From Granulicella aggregans (lineage in GTDB: Bacteria; Acidobacteriota; Terriglobia; Terriglobales; Acidobacteriaceae): a stretch of DNA of 64,000 bases. A program made the translations under genes and the position numbers. Position 1 is the stretch's first letter. Each line of letters starts with the position of its first letter. The notes under the pieces are model-generated. The model worked only from the letters and a program-made list of their open reading frames with translations, had not been told where the DNA came from and searched no databases. Location of the stretch: NCBI RefSeq assembly GCF_014203275.1, contig NZ_JACHIP010000001.1, forward strand, positions 868,001 through 932,000, written 5' to 3'. This document shows, one piece after another, positions 7,895 through 15,110 of this stretch.

Positions 7895-9003
7895 TAGGCA
7901 ACCTTCCCGGAGTCCAAACGCAGTAGCGCCCGTGCATGAGCCACTTGCATCCGCTCCTGTGCCCGGTCAACGACGTGTCGACTGATACCGAGTCGCCTCG
8001 CCACTTCTGATTTGTTAGGAGTATCCAGTAAGGCTTCCAGAATCGCTTTACCTGTGGCAGAGAGGCTTCGCTTTATTTCCTGTTCAAGTCTTGCCGTTTC
8101 CTGAGTCGTGTCGTGCTGAGCTCGCGTGTAGACATCTAACGCATAGTCGTTCTCATCCGAGCGATCAAAGCCTTCTGGATCGTCAGAAGGAACTGGAGTG
8201 CTGCTCTGAAAGAGCTTTCGATCTTTCTTGATCTTGCTGTAGGCTTCAGCCCGAAGGTTCGACCAGGCGCTGTTCACGTAATGAGAGAACTTGCTTTCCT
8301 TATCGGCTTTGAACCTCTTATGAACGACGGGACCTTCCATCTTGGCCCAGAACACCCCGAGCAGATCATCTGCGCTGAGCTTGCGAAAAGTGGCTTCTTT
8401 AAAGCCCCAAGTCAGCTTCGCCCGAATGAAAATCGTGATGGCAGCCAGAACGTCTTCTGCCGTCGCAGTACCTTCGAGATAGTTTGCATAATCTGCGTTC
8501 AAGTCGTCTTCAGTTACGTGCTCGGCCGATTGCTCGAAGTGATCCGAGTCTGGTTCATGGTCGCGTGCACCAAACGCACTGGTGTTCGCGCTCGCGGTTG
8601 TCTTCCTTGACTGATCGCGGTCATGTACTTGGACACCGATGAATCCGGGCTGAGTCTCATTCTCCTTGATCTCAAGTTCGTCGAAGACAAGGCTTCTGTT
8701 TTCGTACGATGGGATCTCTAGATCTGCGGAGCCATCCACAGAGGGATATATCCGATCTGTAAATCGTTGACCGAACTTGTATGCTTCTCTCGCGGCGCAG
8801 GCGTGCTCTGTGTGGGGAGTTGACGGTCCCCAGATACCTCCCGAGATGCAGCCTTCCATGATCCATGTGGGGGAAAGACTGGTGATGGCTGTGGTTGATG
8901 ACTTCTGGTCTGTACGGACCAACTCGTCATAGTAGTCAGCCGTCCGCATCATAGCGTCGGCGTGAATCTGTTGCTGCACACTGCTGGAAATATCAAAACT
9001 CAT
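7894..9003 (-). CDS. sigma-70-like regulatory protein of the phage-like element
   Basis: The 369-residue product starts at the ATG at 9003 (AAGAGGA, 7 nt spacing). Residues 1-160 are acidic, low in complexity and unlike any family I recognise. Residues 211-262 (DDLLGVFWAKM ... FSHYVNSAWSNLRAEA) resemble sigma region 2: an acidic-start helix followed by a basic helix with a conserved aromatic. Residues about 320-352 carry a sigma region 4-like helix-turn-helix (NKSEVARRLGISRHVVDRAQ). It could direct polymerase to late promoters of the element, or be a phage transcription regulator of similar fold. The primase gene is coupled downstream. Confidence 0.6.
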   Translation of the reverse strand: MSFDISSSVQQQIHADAMMRTADYYDELVRTDQKSSTTAITSLSPTWIMEGCISGGIWGPSTPHTEHACAAREAYKFGQRFTDRIYPSVDGSADLEIPSYENRSLVFDELEIKENETQPGFIGVQVHDRDQSRKTTASANTSAFGARDHEPDSDHFEQSAEHVTEDDLNADYANYLEGTATAEDVLAAITIFIRAKLTWGFKEATFRKLSADDLLGVFWAKMEGPVVHKRFKADKESKFSHYVNSAWSNLRAEAYSKIKKDRKLFQSSTPVPSDDPEGFDRSDENDYALDVYTRAQHDTTQETARLEQEIKRSLSATGKAILEALLDTPNKSEVARRLGISRHVVDRAQERMQVAHARALLRLDSGKVA

Positions 9004-9108
9004 CAGAAAATCCTCTTGAATGGCAACGGCCAAAGGGTGAAAGAGACAGGCGTGTCCGCAGCCCTGAACGGGCTGTGAACGCATCGAGTGCGATGTTTGG
9101 CTGTCTCT

Positions 9109-9372
9109 CTATTCGCGAGAGTTTTGTGAGTCTTGTTCCGTCAATGAGGCGTGGTGCTGTCGGCTAAACTTGACCAACGAACCATGCGAGACCATGACCT
9201 TGGAACCCATTTTGATGGTGTTCAGGCGTTTATTTGCAATCAGATAGTCAAGACTGCGAACAGAAATAGAAAGGGTGAAGGCCGCAGACTTGCGGTCATA
9301 GAGAAGCTTGGTTGGAACAGGGATCGTCTGCTCAGTAACCTGAACAGGAATGACAAGACCGCGACGAATCAT
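9109..9372 (-). CDS. excisionase-like helix-turn-helix protein
   Basis: The 87-residue product has the HTH_17/excisionase pattern: an AAFTLSISVRSLDYLIANKR segment with the recognition helix, then a basic wing (IKMGSKVMVSHGSLVKFSRQ). Such small proteins bend attachment-site DNA and control integrase direction. The ATG at 9372 is chosen because GGGAG lies 4 nt upstream. An upstream TTG at 9399 would add nine residues but lacks a site. It is divergent from the integrase gene, the usual arrangement of xis and int, and may also repress early transcription. Confidence 0.75.
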   Translation of the reverse strand: MIRRGLVIPVQVTEQTIPVPTKLLYDRKSAAFTLSISVRSLDYLIANKRLNTIKMGSKVMVSHGSLVKFSRQHHASLTEQDSQNSRE

Positions 9373-9397
9373 AGAGCTCCCACAGCAATTAAGCTGC

Positions 9398-9423
9398 AAT
9401 CAAAAACAAGATGTTTTTTGATT
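9398..9423. promoter_or_regulatory. AT-rich dyad upstream of the excisionase-like gene
   Basis: AATCAAAAA (9398-9406) and TTTTTGATT (9415-9423) form an exact inverted repeat around an 8-nt centre, 26 nt before the HTH gene's start. It could be an autoregulatory operator, or a hairpin in the leader. Confidence 0.4.
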
Positions 9424-9732
9424 CCCACTTGAACCGGGGGGGCGCCCTTTACTCAGGTCGGTGTTCTGCACCTCAGCTTACGGAGAACTGACTCAGCCGC
9501 TTCTGGTCTCTCAGGTCTTTGTATAGTTACGCCTGAGACTTCGTTTGATCTTTTGCCTAGTTCGGCAAACTACCTCCGCCTGCGCTACCTCGTCACCCCA
9601 AATTGAGATGACTTTCATATAATCTCACAGTGGCTCCCCCCTGTCAAGGAAAATGCTGTATATTACCTCTCTGCCTCAAGTGTCCGTTTCACCAGACTGT
9701 CTAATTCTTAGAGTCCGGTGTACAGTCGACAC
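9424..9732. other. intergenic region between xis-like gene and int
   Basis: No gene is seen. It contains a TATAAT hexamer (9618-9623) without a good -35 at 17 bp, a TTTGCC/GGCAAA inverted repeat near 9550-9570, and a GGGCGCCC palindrome at 9440-9447. Promoters for both divergent genes, and arm-type integrase sites, are expected here but cannot be assigned. Confidence 0.35.
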
Positions 9733-10818
9733 ATGGAAAAGATCCTCGGTGTCTACGAAAGAGATAAGGGCAGCAACGTCTGGTGGATTCGGTGGACAGA
9801 CTCAGATCATAAGAAACACCGTGAGAAGGTCGGCCGCAAATCCGACGCGAAGACTCTTTTGGACAAGAGAAAGACGGAGAAGCTACAGGGCATCAAGCTC
9901 CCCGAACTGTCTGGGAAATCTCTCCTGTTCTCCGATCTCTTAGACGATGCTCTTGAACACTCCAAGGCAGAAAACGGCGAACGGTCGACACATGAACTCA
10001 AACTGAAAATTGAGCGTCTGAGGGCAGATTGGGGAGACAGAAAAGTCCATGACATTGCCAAACAGCAGATCCAAAGGTGGCTGACAACAGAGAAGGAGAG
10101 CCGGGACTGGACTGATGCAACCACCAACCGCTGGCAGGCTTGTTTCTCTCTCGTGTTTCGGGTTGCAGTCGATAACGGAAAGATTGCCGCCAACCCCGCA
10201 TCACGCATACGCAGAAAAACAGAAGACAACCTGAGCGTCCGGTTCCTCACATTGGATGAGGAGCAAGCAATCACGAAAGTCTTAGCCACACGCCACCCCT
10301 CCTATCTGCCTGCGTTCCTCATCAGCCTGCACACCGGCATGAGAGCCTCTGAGCAATGGCGACTGCACTGGAGCGATATCAACTTTGACGGCAGGATACT
10401 CACCGTTCGGAAGTTAGCGAACACAAAAAGCGGTCGGCACATCTCGTTGAACCACGTTGCTCTTACCGCTCTCAAGACGCTCTATGAAATGTCAGGGCCG
10501 AGTGGTCCCGTGTTCCTGAACTCGAAGAAAACCCCGATGATTGCGCACCGAGAATGGTTTGACCCTGCCGTCGCTGAGGCGAAGATCGCGAATTACACCT
10601 GGCACAAGAATCGCCACACGTTCGCGTCCCGGTTGGCTATGGCCGGTGTGGACATCCGCACCATTGCTCAACTCATGGGACACAGTACAATACAGATGTC
10701 CATGCGGTACGCCCACCTGAGTCCGGATCACAATCAGTCGGCTGTTGATAGGCTGGCAAACTTCGGAAGCAATGGGACACCAAACCGGACACCGAACAGA
10801 CGGGTTTTGAAAGCCTAA
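9733..10818 (+). CDS. int: tyrosine recombinase/integrase
   Basis: The 361-residue phage integrase has an N-terminal arm-binding domain, a core-binding SAM-like domain (about 70-165) and a C-terminal catalytic domain. All catalytic residues are present: R204 (HTGMRASE), K232 (TKSGR), H291 and R294 (HKNRHTF), H317 (LMGHS) and Y326 (MRYAHLS). The ATG at 9733 is preferred over an upstream GTG. It catalyses site-specific integration and excision, presumably at the adjacent tRNA-Leu gene. Its last codons and stop include the -35 box of the tRNA promoter. Function is secure; the exact attachment core is not. Confidence 0.95.
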   Translation: MEKILGVYERDKGSNVWWIRWTDSDHKKHREKVGRKSDAKTLLDKRKTEKLQGIKLPELSGKSLLFSDLLDDALEHSKAENGERSTHELKLKIERLRADWGDRKVHDIAKQQIQRWLTTEKESRDWTDATTNRWQACFSLVFRVAVDNGKIAANPASRIRRKTEDNLSVRFLTLDEEQAITKVLATRHPSYLPAFLISLHTGMRASEQWRLHWSDINFDGRILTVRKLANTKSGRHISLNHVALTALKTLYEMSGPSGPVFLNSKKTPMIAHREWFDPAVAEAKIANYTWHKNRHTFASRLAMAGVDIRTIAQLMGHSTIQMSMRYAHLSPDHNQSAVDRLANFGSNGTPNRTPNRRVLKA

Positions 10819-10835
10819 GCTAAACCCTTTACAAT
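10807..10835 (+). promoter_or_regulatory. promoter of tRNA-Leu, overlapping the int stop codon
   Basis: TTGAAA (10807-10812) and TACAAT (10830-10835) are spaced by exactly 17 bp. The tRNA's first base (10840) is 5 nt past the -10 box, so the transcript may start at or very near the mature 5' end. The -35 hexamer is formed by the last Leu and Lys codons of int. Confidence 0.7.
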
Positions 10836-10839
10836 CAGT

Positions 10840-10924
10840 GCGAAAGTGGCGAAATTGGCAGACGCACCAGACTTAGGATCTGGCGGAGCAATCCGTGGGG
10901 GTTCAAGTCCCCCCTTTCGCACCA
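10840..10924 (+). tRNA. tRNA-Leu (anticodon UAG), CCA encoded
   Basis: The 7-bp acceptor stem GCGAAAG/CTTTCGC closes a class II tRNA. It has the anticodon stem CCAGA/TCTGG around CTTAGGA (anticodon TAG), a short variable arm, and a T arm GGGGG-TTCAAGT-CCCCC. It ends in ACCA with the CCA encoded. It is the probable integration site of the phage-like element, which lies at its 5' side. Confidence 0.95.
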
Positions 10925-10976
10925 AAATTCTGATCTACCCAACACCGGTCTGACCCGACCCGCGAGAAGAATTCCC

Positions 10977-11336
10977 TTGAGTAATCCGAGTAACCCGAAC
11001 AACCCAAACCCCGACCAGCCCGAGCTCAAGCTCTCCAGCACCCCCGACTACCGCAGCTCTTACGCCAACAGCGTCCAGGTGCGCATGAGCGTCTGGGACT
11101 TCTTCCTCGTCTTCGGCACCATGCACCAGGAGTCGCAGTCGCAGGTCGCCATCGAAAACTTCCAGGGCATCTACCTCAGCCCGCAGCAGGCCAAGGCCCT
11201 CTGGAACGTCCTCGGCAACAACCTCGCCCAGTATGAGCAGACCTTCGGCGCTCTCGCCCTCGAACCAAAATCTGAGAACTCTGGCGAGCCCCGCTTCGTC
11301 GTTCCCATCCCCCAGCGCGGCGGCCCGGTCAACTAA
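10977..11336 (+). CDS. DUF3467 domain protein
   Basis: The 119-residue protein contains the DUF3467 core: YRSSYANSVQVRMSVWDFFL, followed by a conserved FQGIYLSPQQAKALWNVLGN segment and a C-terminal NLAQYEQTFG helix. The function of this family is unknown. Its N-terminal 20 residues are Asn/Pro-rich and disordered. The start is a TTG at 10977 with AGAAG upstream; an internal ATG would cut the domain. It is the first chromosomal gene right of the element and tRNA, and its codon use is GC-rich like the genes that follow. Confidence 0.8.
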   Translation: MSNPSNPNNPNPDQPELKLSSTPDYRSSYANSVQVRMSVWDFFLVFGTMHQESQSQVAIENFQGIYLSPQQAKALWNVLGNNLAQYEQTFGALALEPKSENSGEPRFVVPIPQRGGPVN

Positions 11337-11359
11337 GCTGGTCGGCAACTACCTTGCCT

Positions 11360-11475
11360 GTCATCCTTCAACGAAGTCGGAGGATCCGCTTTCTCGGACA
11401 CAAGGACAAGCCGTGATCCTAAGCGAGGGTCCTTGCAGCTTAATCACAAGGGCCGCAGTCGAAGTAGCCCGAACG
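11360..11475. repeat. two divergent copies of the GTCATCC...CGAAG repeat
   Basis: GTCATCCTTCAACGAAGTC begins at 11360 and GTGATCCTAAGCGAGG at 11413, the latter ending in CGCAGTCGAAG. Both match the intergenic repeat family also found near 13158, 16494, 50828 and 60515. They fill most of the gap before the glycosyltransferase gene. Confidence 0.6.
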
Positions 11476-11521
11476 CGATCGCATCACCTGAACCGTCCGC
11501 ACCTTTCCGCCAACAAACTCG

Positions 11522-13129
11522 ATGCCAACCTTCCCCGCGCAGCCATCTCCCGCAAACAAATCGATAGCTCTCTGCGTCCTCTTTCCCGTCTTCTTCCTCG
11601 CAATCCTGGTCTCACACTTCACCCTCCTCCGTCTCCCTTATTTCTGGGATGAAGGCGGCTACTACGTCCCCGCCGCGCTCGACTTCTTCCGTACCGGAAC
11701 CCTCATTCCGCAGTCGACCGTGACCAACGCCCACCCTCCGCTCCCGACAATCGTCATGGCCGGATGGTGGAAGATCTTCGGCTTCCACATCCTCGCTACG
11801 CGCGTCCTGGTCTGCCTTTTCGCCGCCGCCGCTCTGCTGGCGGTCTTCCGCCTCACCCGCACGTTGCTCGGCGAGAAAGCCGCCTGGGTCGCGACCCTCC
11901 TCACCGCTATCTACCCCGTCTGGTTTGCCCAAAGCACCCTGGCCCACGCCGACATCTTCGCAGCCGCCTTCACCCTCTGGGCCATCGCCCTGTACCTCGA
12001 GCCGAGCGAAGATCGCCCGCAACTTAAGGTCGCCGCGCTCTTCTCCCTCGCCGCTCTCTCGAAAGAGACCGCCATCGTCACCCCGCTGGCCCTCGCGATT
12101 TATGAGCTCTCGCTCGCGCTCCGCGCCAGCCGAAATCGAGCCGTCCCGAAGATCCCGGCCACAAAGCATTTGAAGTCGTTCGCCGCTTTGTCTGCACCGG
12201 TTCTGCCGCTCCTCACCTGGTACGGCTATCACCGCTTCAAAACGGGCTTCATCTTCGGCAACCCCGAGTTCCTCCGCTACAACGCCACCGCCAACCTCAG
12301 CGCCTACCGCATCTTCCTCTGCCTCTACCACCGCATCGTCCACCTCACGCTGCACATGAACATGTTCGTTGCTGTGGCCTGCGCCATCGCCGCGATCCTC
12401 ATGCCGGCCATCGCCCCCCGCGCCCGCCTCTCGCACCCCGTCGTCACCGCAATCTCCGTCATCCTCGCCGCCAACCTCCTCGAGTTCTCCATCCTTGGAG
12501 GTGCGCTTCTCACCCGCTACCTGCTCCCGATGTACCCGCTGGTCATCCTGATCTGCGTTGCCATCTGGCAGAGTCACATGGCCCGCCTACAGTGGTTCTG
12601 GCTGGCCGGACTCACCGCCGTCGCCTTCCTGGCGGGGATCTGGATCAACCCGCCCTACGCCTTCGCGCCCGAAGACAACCTCACCTACCGCGACATGATC
12701 GTCGTCCATCAGCAGGCCATCGACTTTCTACAGGCCCACTACCCCGAAGCCACCGTCCTCACCGCCTGGCCAGCCGCCGCCGAGATCTCCCGCCCCGACC
12801 TCGGCTACACGACCCATCCCTACAAATTCGTCGCGATCGAAAACTTCTCGCTAATCCAGATCCAGCGCGCCGCCTCCGACCCCAGTGGCTACGACACAGC
12901 CCTGCTCTTCGCAACCAAGTGGGCACCTCCGCAGAATGCCTTGAGCTTGAGCCGCCATAACTCCGCAAACGACGCCAAATACTTCGACTTCCATCTCGAC
13001 CTGCTCCCAAACGAAGCCGCCGCCATCCTCCACGGCGAGGTCGTCTGGAAGACCTCGCGCGGCGGCGAGTGGGCCGCCATCCTCCACTTCCCCCGCATCG
13101 TCGACGCCCGCCTCAACCCGCCCCGCTGA
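11522..13129 (+). CDS. GT39/ArnT-like membrane glycosyltransferase
   Basis: The 535-residue protein starts with a short polar N-terminus, then about 10 hydrophobic segments. It has the first-loop acidic motif of GT-C enzymes (PYFWDEGGYYV, Asp-Glu at about residues 43-44) and the HPPLP motif of the next loop. A soluble C-terminal domain (about 370-535) follows. Such enzymes move a sugar from a polyprenyl-phosphate carrier to a lipid or protein at the periplasmic face. The substrate cannot be told. The neighbouring genes give no pathway. An alternative is a non-catalytic GT-C-like membrane protein. Confidence 0.75.
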   Translation: MPTFPAQPSPANKSIALCVLFPVFFLAILVSHFTLLRLPYFWDEGGYYVPAALDFFRTGTLIPQSTVTNAHPPLPTIVMAGWWKIFGFHILATRVLVCLFAAAALLAVFRLTRTLLGEKAAWVATLLTAIYPVWFAQSTLAHADIFAAAFTLWAIALYLEPSEDRPQLKVAALFSLAALSKETAIVTPLALAIYELSLALRASRNRAVPKIPATKHLKSFAALSAPVLPLLTWYGYHRFKTGFIFGNPEFLRYNATANLSAYRIFLCLYHRIVHLTLHMNMFVAVACAIAAILMPAIAPRARLSHPVVTAISVILAANLLEFSILGGALLTRYLLPMYPLVILICVAIWQSHMARLQWFWLAGLTAVAFLAGIWINPPYAFAPEDNLTYRDMIVVHQQAIDFLQAHYPEATVLTAWPAAAEISRPDLGYTTHPYKFVAIENFSLIQIQRAASDPSGYDTALLFATKWAPPQNALSLSRHNSANDAKYFDFHLDLLPNEAAAILHGEVVWKTSRGGEWAAILHFPRIVDARLNPPR

Positions 13130-13157
13130 GCCTCGCTCTTCCTGTCAGTAGAGAACT

Positions 13158-13212
13158 GTCATCCTGAGCGAAGGGACTCGCAGCATCACCGCGAGTCCCG
13201 CAGTCGAAGGAC
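13158..13212. repeat. intergenic palindromic repeat, GTCATCCTGAGCGAAG family
   Basis: The head GTCATCCTGAGCGAAG is followed by a perfect hairpin (GGGACTCGC / GCGAGTCCC) and the tail CAGTCGAAGGACC. It shares head and tail, but not stem sequence, with the copies at 16494 and 50828. Confidence 0.8.
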
Positions 13213-13236
13213 CTGCTTCTCCACCTGCCGAGAGCT

Positions 13237-13276
13237 GGGTGCCCCATCCATGCGGCTTCACCGCGTGGGTGGGACG
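13237..13276. repeat. intergenic palindromic repeat, GGGTGCCCCATC family
   Basis: GGGTGCCCCATCCATGCGG, then a short stem (GCGG/CCGC) and GTGGGTGGGACG. Related copies are at 14981, 15073, 16407, 50759, 53147 and 53809. Confidence 0.75.
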
Positions 13277-13346
13277 TAAAACGTTCGCGCATCTAATGCC
13301 GATCCCATCTCCCACCAACAAATCGCCCGCGAACTATACTTCAGAG

Positions 13347-14963
13347 GTGTCGAACCTCCACCGCCTCCGCGCTTCGCTCTTCCTGTTCGCCTGCACCCTC
13401 TTCTCCGCCACCGCTGCCATAAGCCAGTCCCCGGACCCCACCACTCCAGGCCGCCTGGTCCTCGTCCTCCCCTTCGAGAACCGTTCCGGCGACCCCACCC
13501 TGAACTGGATCGCCGACTCCTTCCCCGACACCCTCGACCGCCGCTTCAACTCCTCCGGCTTCCTCACCATCACTCGCGACGACCGCCAGTTCGCCCTCGA
13601 TCACCTGGGCCTCCCCATCGACTTCAGACCCACCCGTGCCACCACCATCCGCATCGCCCAGACCCTCGATGCCGACTACGTCATCGTCGGCAACTACAAC
13701 GTTGCCGACGGTCGCATCGTCGTGCAGGCCCGCGTCCTTCAGGTGAAGCAACTCAGCCTCTCCGCCCCGCTCGAAGACTCCAGCGAACTCCCCAAGCTCT
13801 TCGACTGCGAGAACGCCATCGCCTGGAAGATCGCCCGCCAGATCGACCCCAAGTTCCCCGTCGCCCTCCAGACCTTCCTAGCCGCGCCCGGCGGAGCCAA
13901 ACTCAGCGCCTTCGAAAACTTCATCCGCGGCATCGAGTCCACCAGCTCCGTCGACCGCATCAAGCGCTTGCAAGCCTCAGTCAACGAGGCCCCTGACTTC
14001 GCCGCCGCCCTCCTCGCCCTAGGTAAGGCCCAGTACCAGGCCCGCCAGTACGACCAGGCTGCCGCGACCTTGGCCAAAGTTCCCGCCGACGACCGCGTCA
14101 CCCTCGAAGCCAACTTCTTCCTCGGCCTCGCCCGCTTCAACAGCGCCAAGTATGCCGACGCCCAGAAGGCGTTCGAACTAGTCGCGACCCGCCTCCCACT
14201 CCCCGAAGTCCTCAACAACGAGGCCGTCGCCCAGAGCCGCCAGGGCAAAGATGCCGTCGCCCTCTTCCGCCAGGTCATCGCCGCCGACCCCAATGATCCC
14301 GACTACCACTTCAACCTCGGCCTCGCCATCCTTCGCCAGGGCGACCCCGCCCACGCCCAGCCGGAGATCGACACTGCCCTCAAGCTCCGCCCCTTCGACA
14401 CCGAGGCCACCGAGCTCAAATCCCGCATCGCCGCCAACCTTCACCTGACCGGAACTCCCCTCACCAACGCCATCGCAGCGGGTGGCTTCGAGCCCTTGGA
14501 ACGCATCCGTCGCACCTTCTCCGAGGCCTCCTTTCGACAGGCGGCCTTCCAGCTCGACCAGGTCCGCGCCATGCGCCTAGCCACCCTCCCGCCTGCAGAA
14601 CAGGCCACCCAATACACCCAGCTCGGAAACGACTACCTTGCTCAGGGCCTCGTCCCCGAGGCCGAACGCGAGTTCCAGACCGCTCTCGCCGGAGACCCGA
14701 AGTCGGCAGCGGCCCGAGCCGGCATTGCCCAAGTCCGCGAACGCAGCGGCGCGGACGCAGACGCCCGTAGTGAATCGCAGGCCTCCCTCGAACTCGCACC
14801 CAACGCCGCAGCCTACATGGTCCTTGCCCGTCTCGACCTGAAGCAGAACGACCTCGCCGCCGCATCCACCGACGTCACCAGCGCCCTCAAACTGGACCCC
14901 AAGAACGGTTCCGCCATCGGGATGAAGCAGCAGCTCATCTCCCGAGGCCAATCCATCCCATGA
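13347..14963 (+). CDS. secreted TPR protein with FlgO/TolB-like N-terminal domain
   Basis: The product has a signal peptide (SNLHRLRASLFLFACTLF..., cleavage after SATAA). A domain of about 130 residues follows (LVLVLPFENRSGD ... ADYVIVGNYNVADGRIVVQA) that resembles the FlgO/TolB N-terminal fold. At least five to seven TPR units cover the rest. The start chosen is GTG 13347, because TATACT lies 6 nt upstream and the signal peptide is then of normal length. Longer frames begin at 13296, or at 13239 inside a palindromic repeat. It probably acts as an envelope scaffold; the partner is unknown. It overlaps the longest frame of the next gene. Confidence 0.75.
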   Translation: MSNLHRLRASLFLFACTLFSATAAISQSPDPTTPGRLVLVLPFENRSGDPTLNWIADSFPDTLDRRFNSSGFLTITRDDRQFALDHLGLPIDFRPTRATTIRIAQTLDADYVIVGNYNVADGRIVVQARVLQVKQLSLSAPLEDSSELPKLFDCENAIAWKIARQIDPKFPVALQTFLAAPGGAKLSAFENFIRGIESTSSVDRIKRLQASVNEAPDFAAALLALGKAQYQARQYDQAAATLAKVPADDRVTLEANFFLGLARFNSAKYADAQKAFELVATRLPLPEVLNNEAVAQSRQGKDAVALFRQVIAADPNDPDYHFNLGLAILRQGDPAHAQPEIDTALKLRPFDTEATELKSRIAANLHLTGTPLTNAIAAGGFEPLERIRRTFSEASFRQAAFQLDQVRAMRLATLPPAEQATQYTQLGNDYLAQGLVPEAEREFQTALAGDPKSAAARAGIAQVRERSGADADARSESQASLELAPNAAAYMVLARLDLKQNDLAAASTDVTSALKLDPKNGSAIGMKQQLISRGQSIP

Positions 14964-14980
14964 CTCAAACCACAAGTGCC

Positions 14981-15045
14981 GGGTGCCCCATCTTCGCGAC
15001 GGCTTTATCGTCGCTAAGGTGGGCATTCGTGCGAAGCACGAACCG
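14981..15045. repeat. GGGTGCCCCATC-family repeat, long form
   Basis: GGGTGCCCCATCTTCGCGAC, then a hairpin of CGACGG/TCGTCG type, GGTGGGC, and a second small hairpin (TTCGTGCGAAGCACGAA). The same long form occurs at 16407 and 53809. Confidence 0.75.
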
Positions 15046-15072
15046 CACTCATCGAGACAGCCACACAACAAT

Positions 15073-15110
15073 GGGTGCCCCATCCATGCGGCTTTCTCGC
15101 ATGGGTGGGA
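15073..15110. repeat. GGGTGCCCCATC-family repeat overlapping the nfeD start
   Basis: GGGTGCCCCATCCATGCGG is followed by CATGGGTGGGAT-type sequence. The proposed start codon of the NfeD gene (ATG 15086) lies within it. Confidence 0.7.

Larger units (their letters stand above)
1..10839. mobile_element. integrated phage satellite-like element (left end outside window)
   Basis: An integrase gene ends 21 nt before a tRNA-Leu gene, and the genes to its left are all phage-type: excisionase-like HTH, sigma-like protein, CHC2/TOPRIM primase, small terminase, HK97 portal, prohead protease and major capsid protein. GC content and codon use are visibly lower in GC than in the chromosome to the right. 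The large terminase, tail and lysis genes are not seen. The left boundary is not visible because the first gene runs off the window. The right boundary is inferred to lie between the int stop codon and the tRNA. A tail-less capsid-forming satellite is the favoured reading; a degraded prophage is the alternative. Confidence 0.8.

Noticed and set aside
11612..12577. 321-residue - strand frame opposite the GT39 gene, and similar long antisense frames at 44003-44800, 44858-45619 and 53973-54938
   Set aside because: They are rich in Gly, Asp and Glu and mirror GC-rich third positions of real genes with clear domains; they are shadow frames.
14960..15085. N-terminal extension of the NfeD frame to 14960
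   Set aside because: This part is translated repeat sequence, and the signal peptide begins only after 15086.
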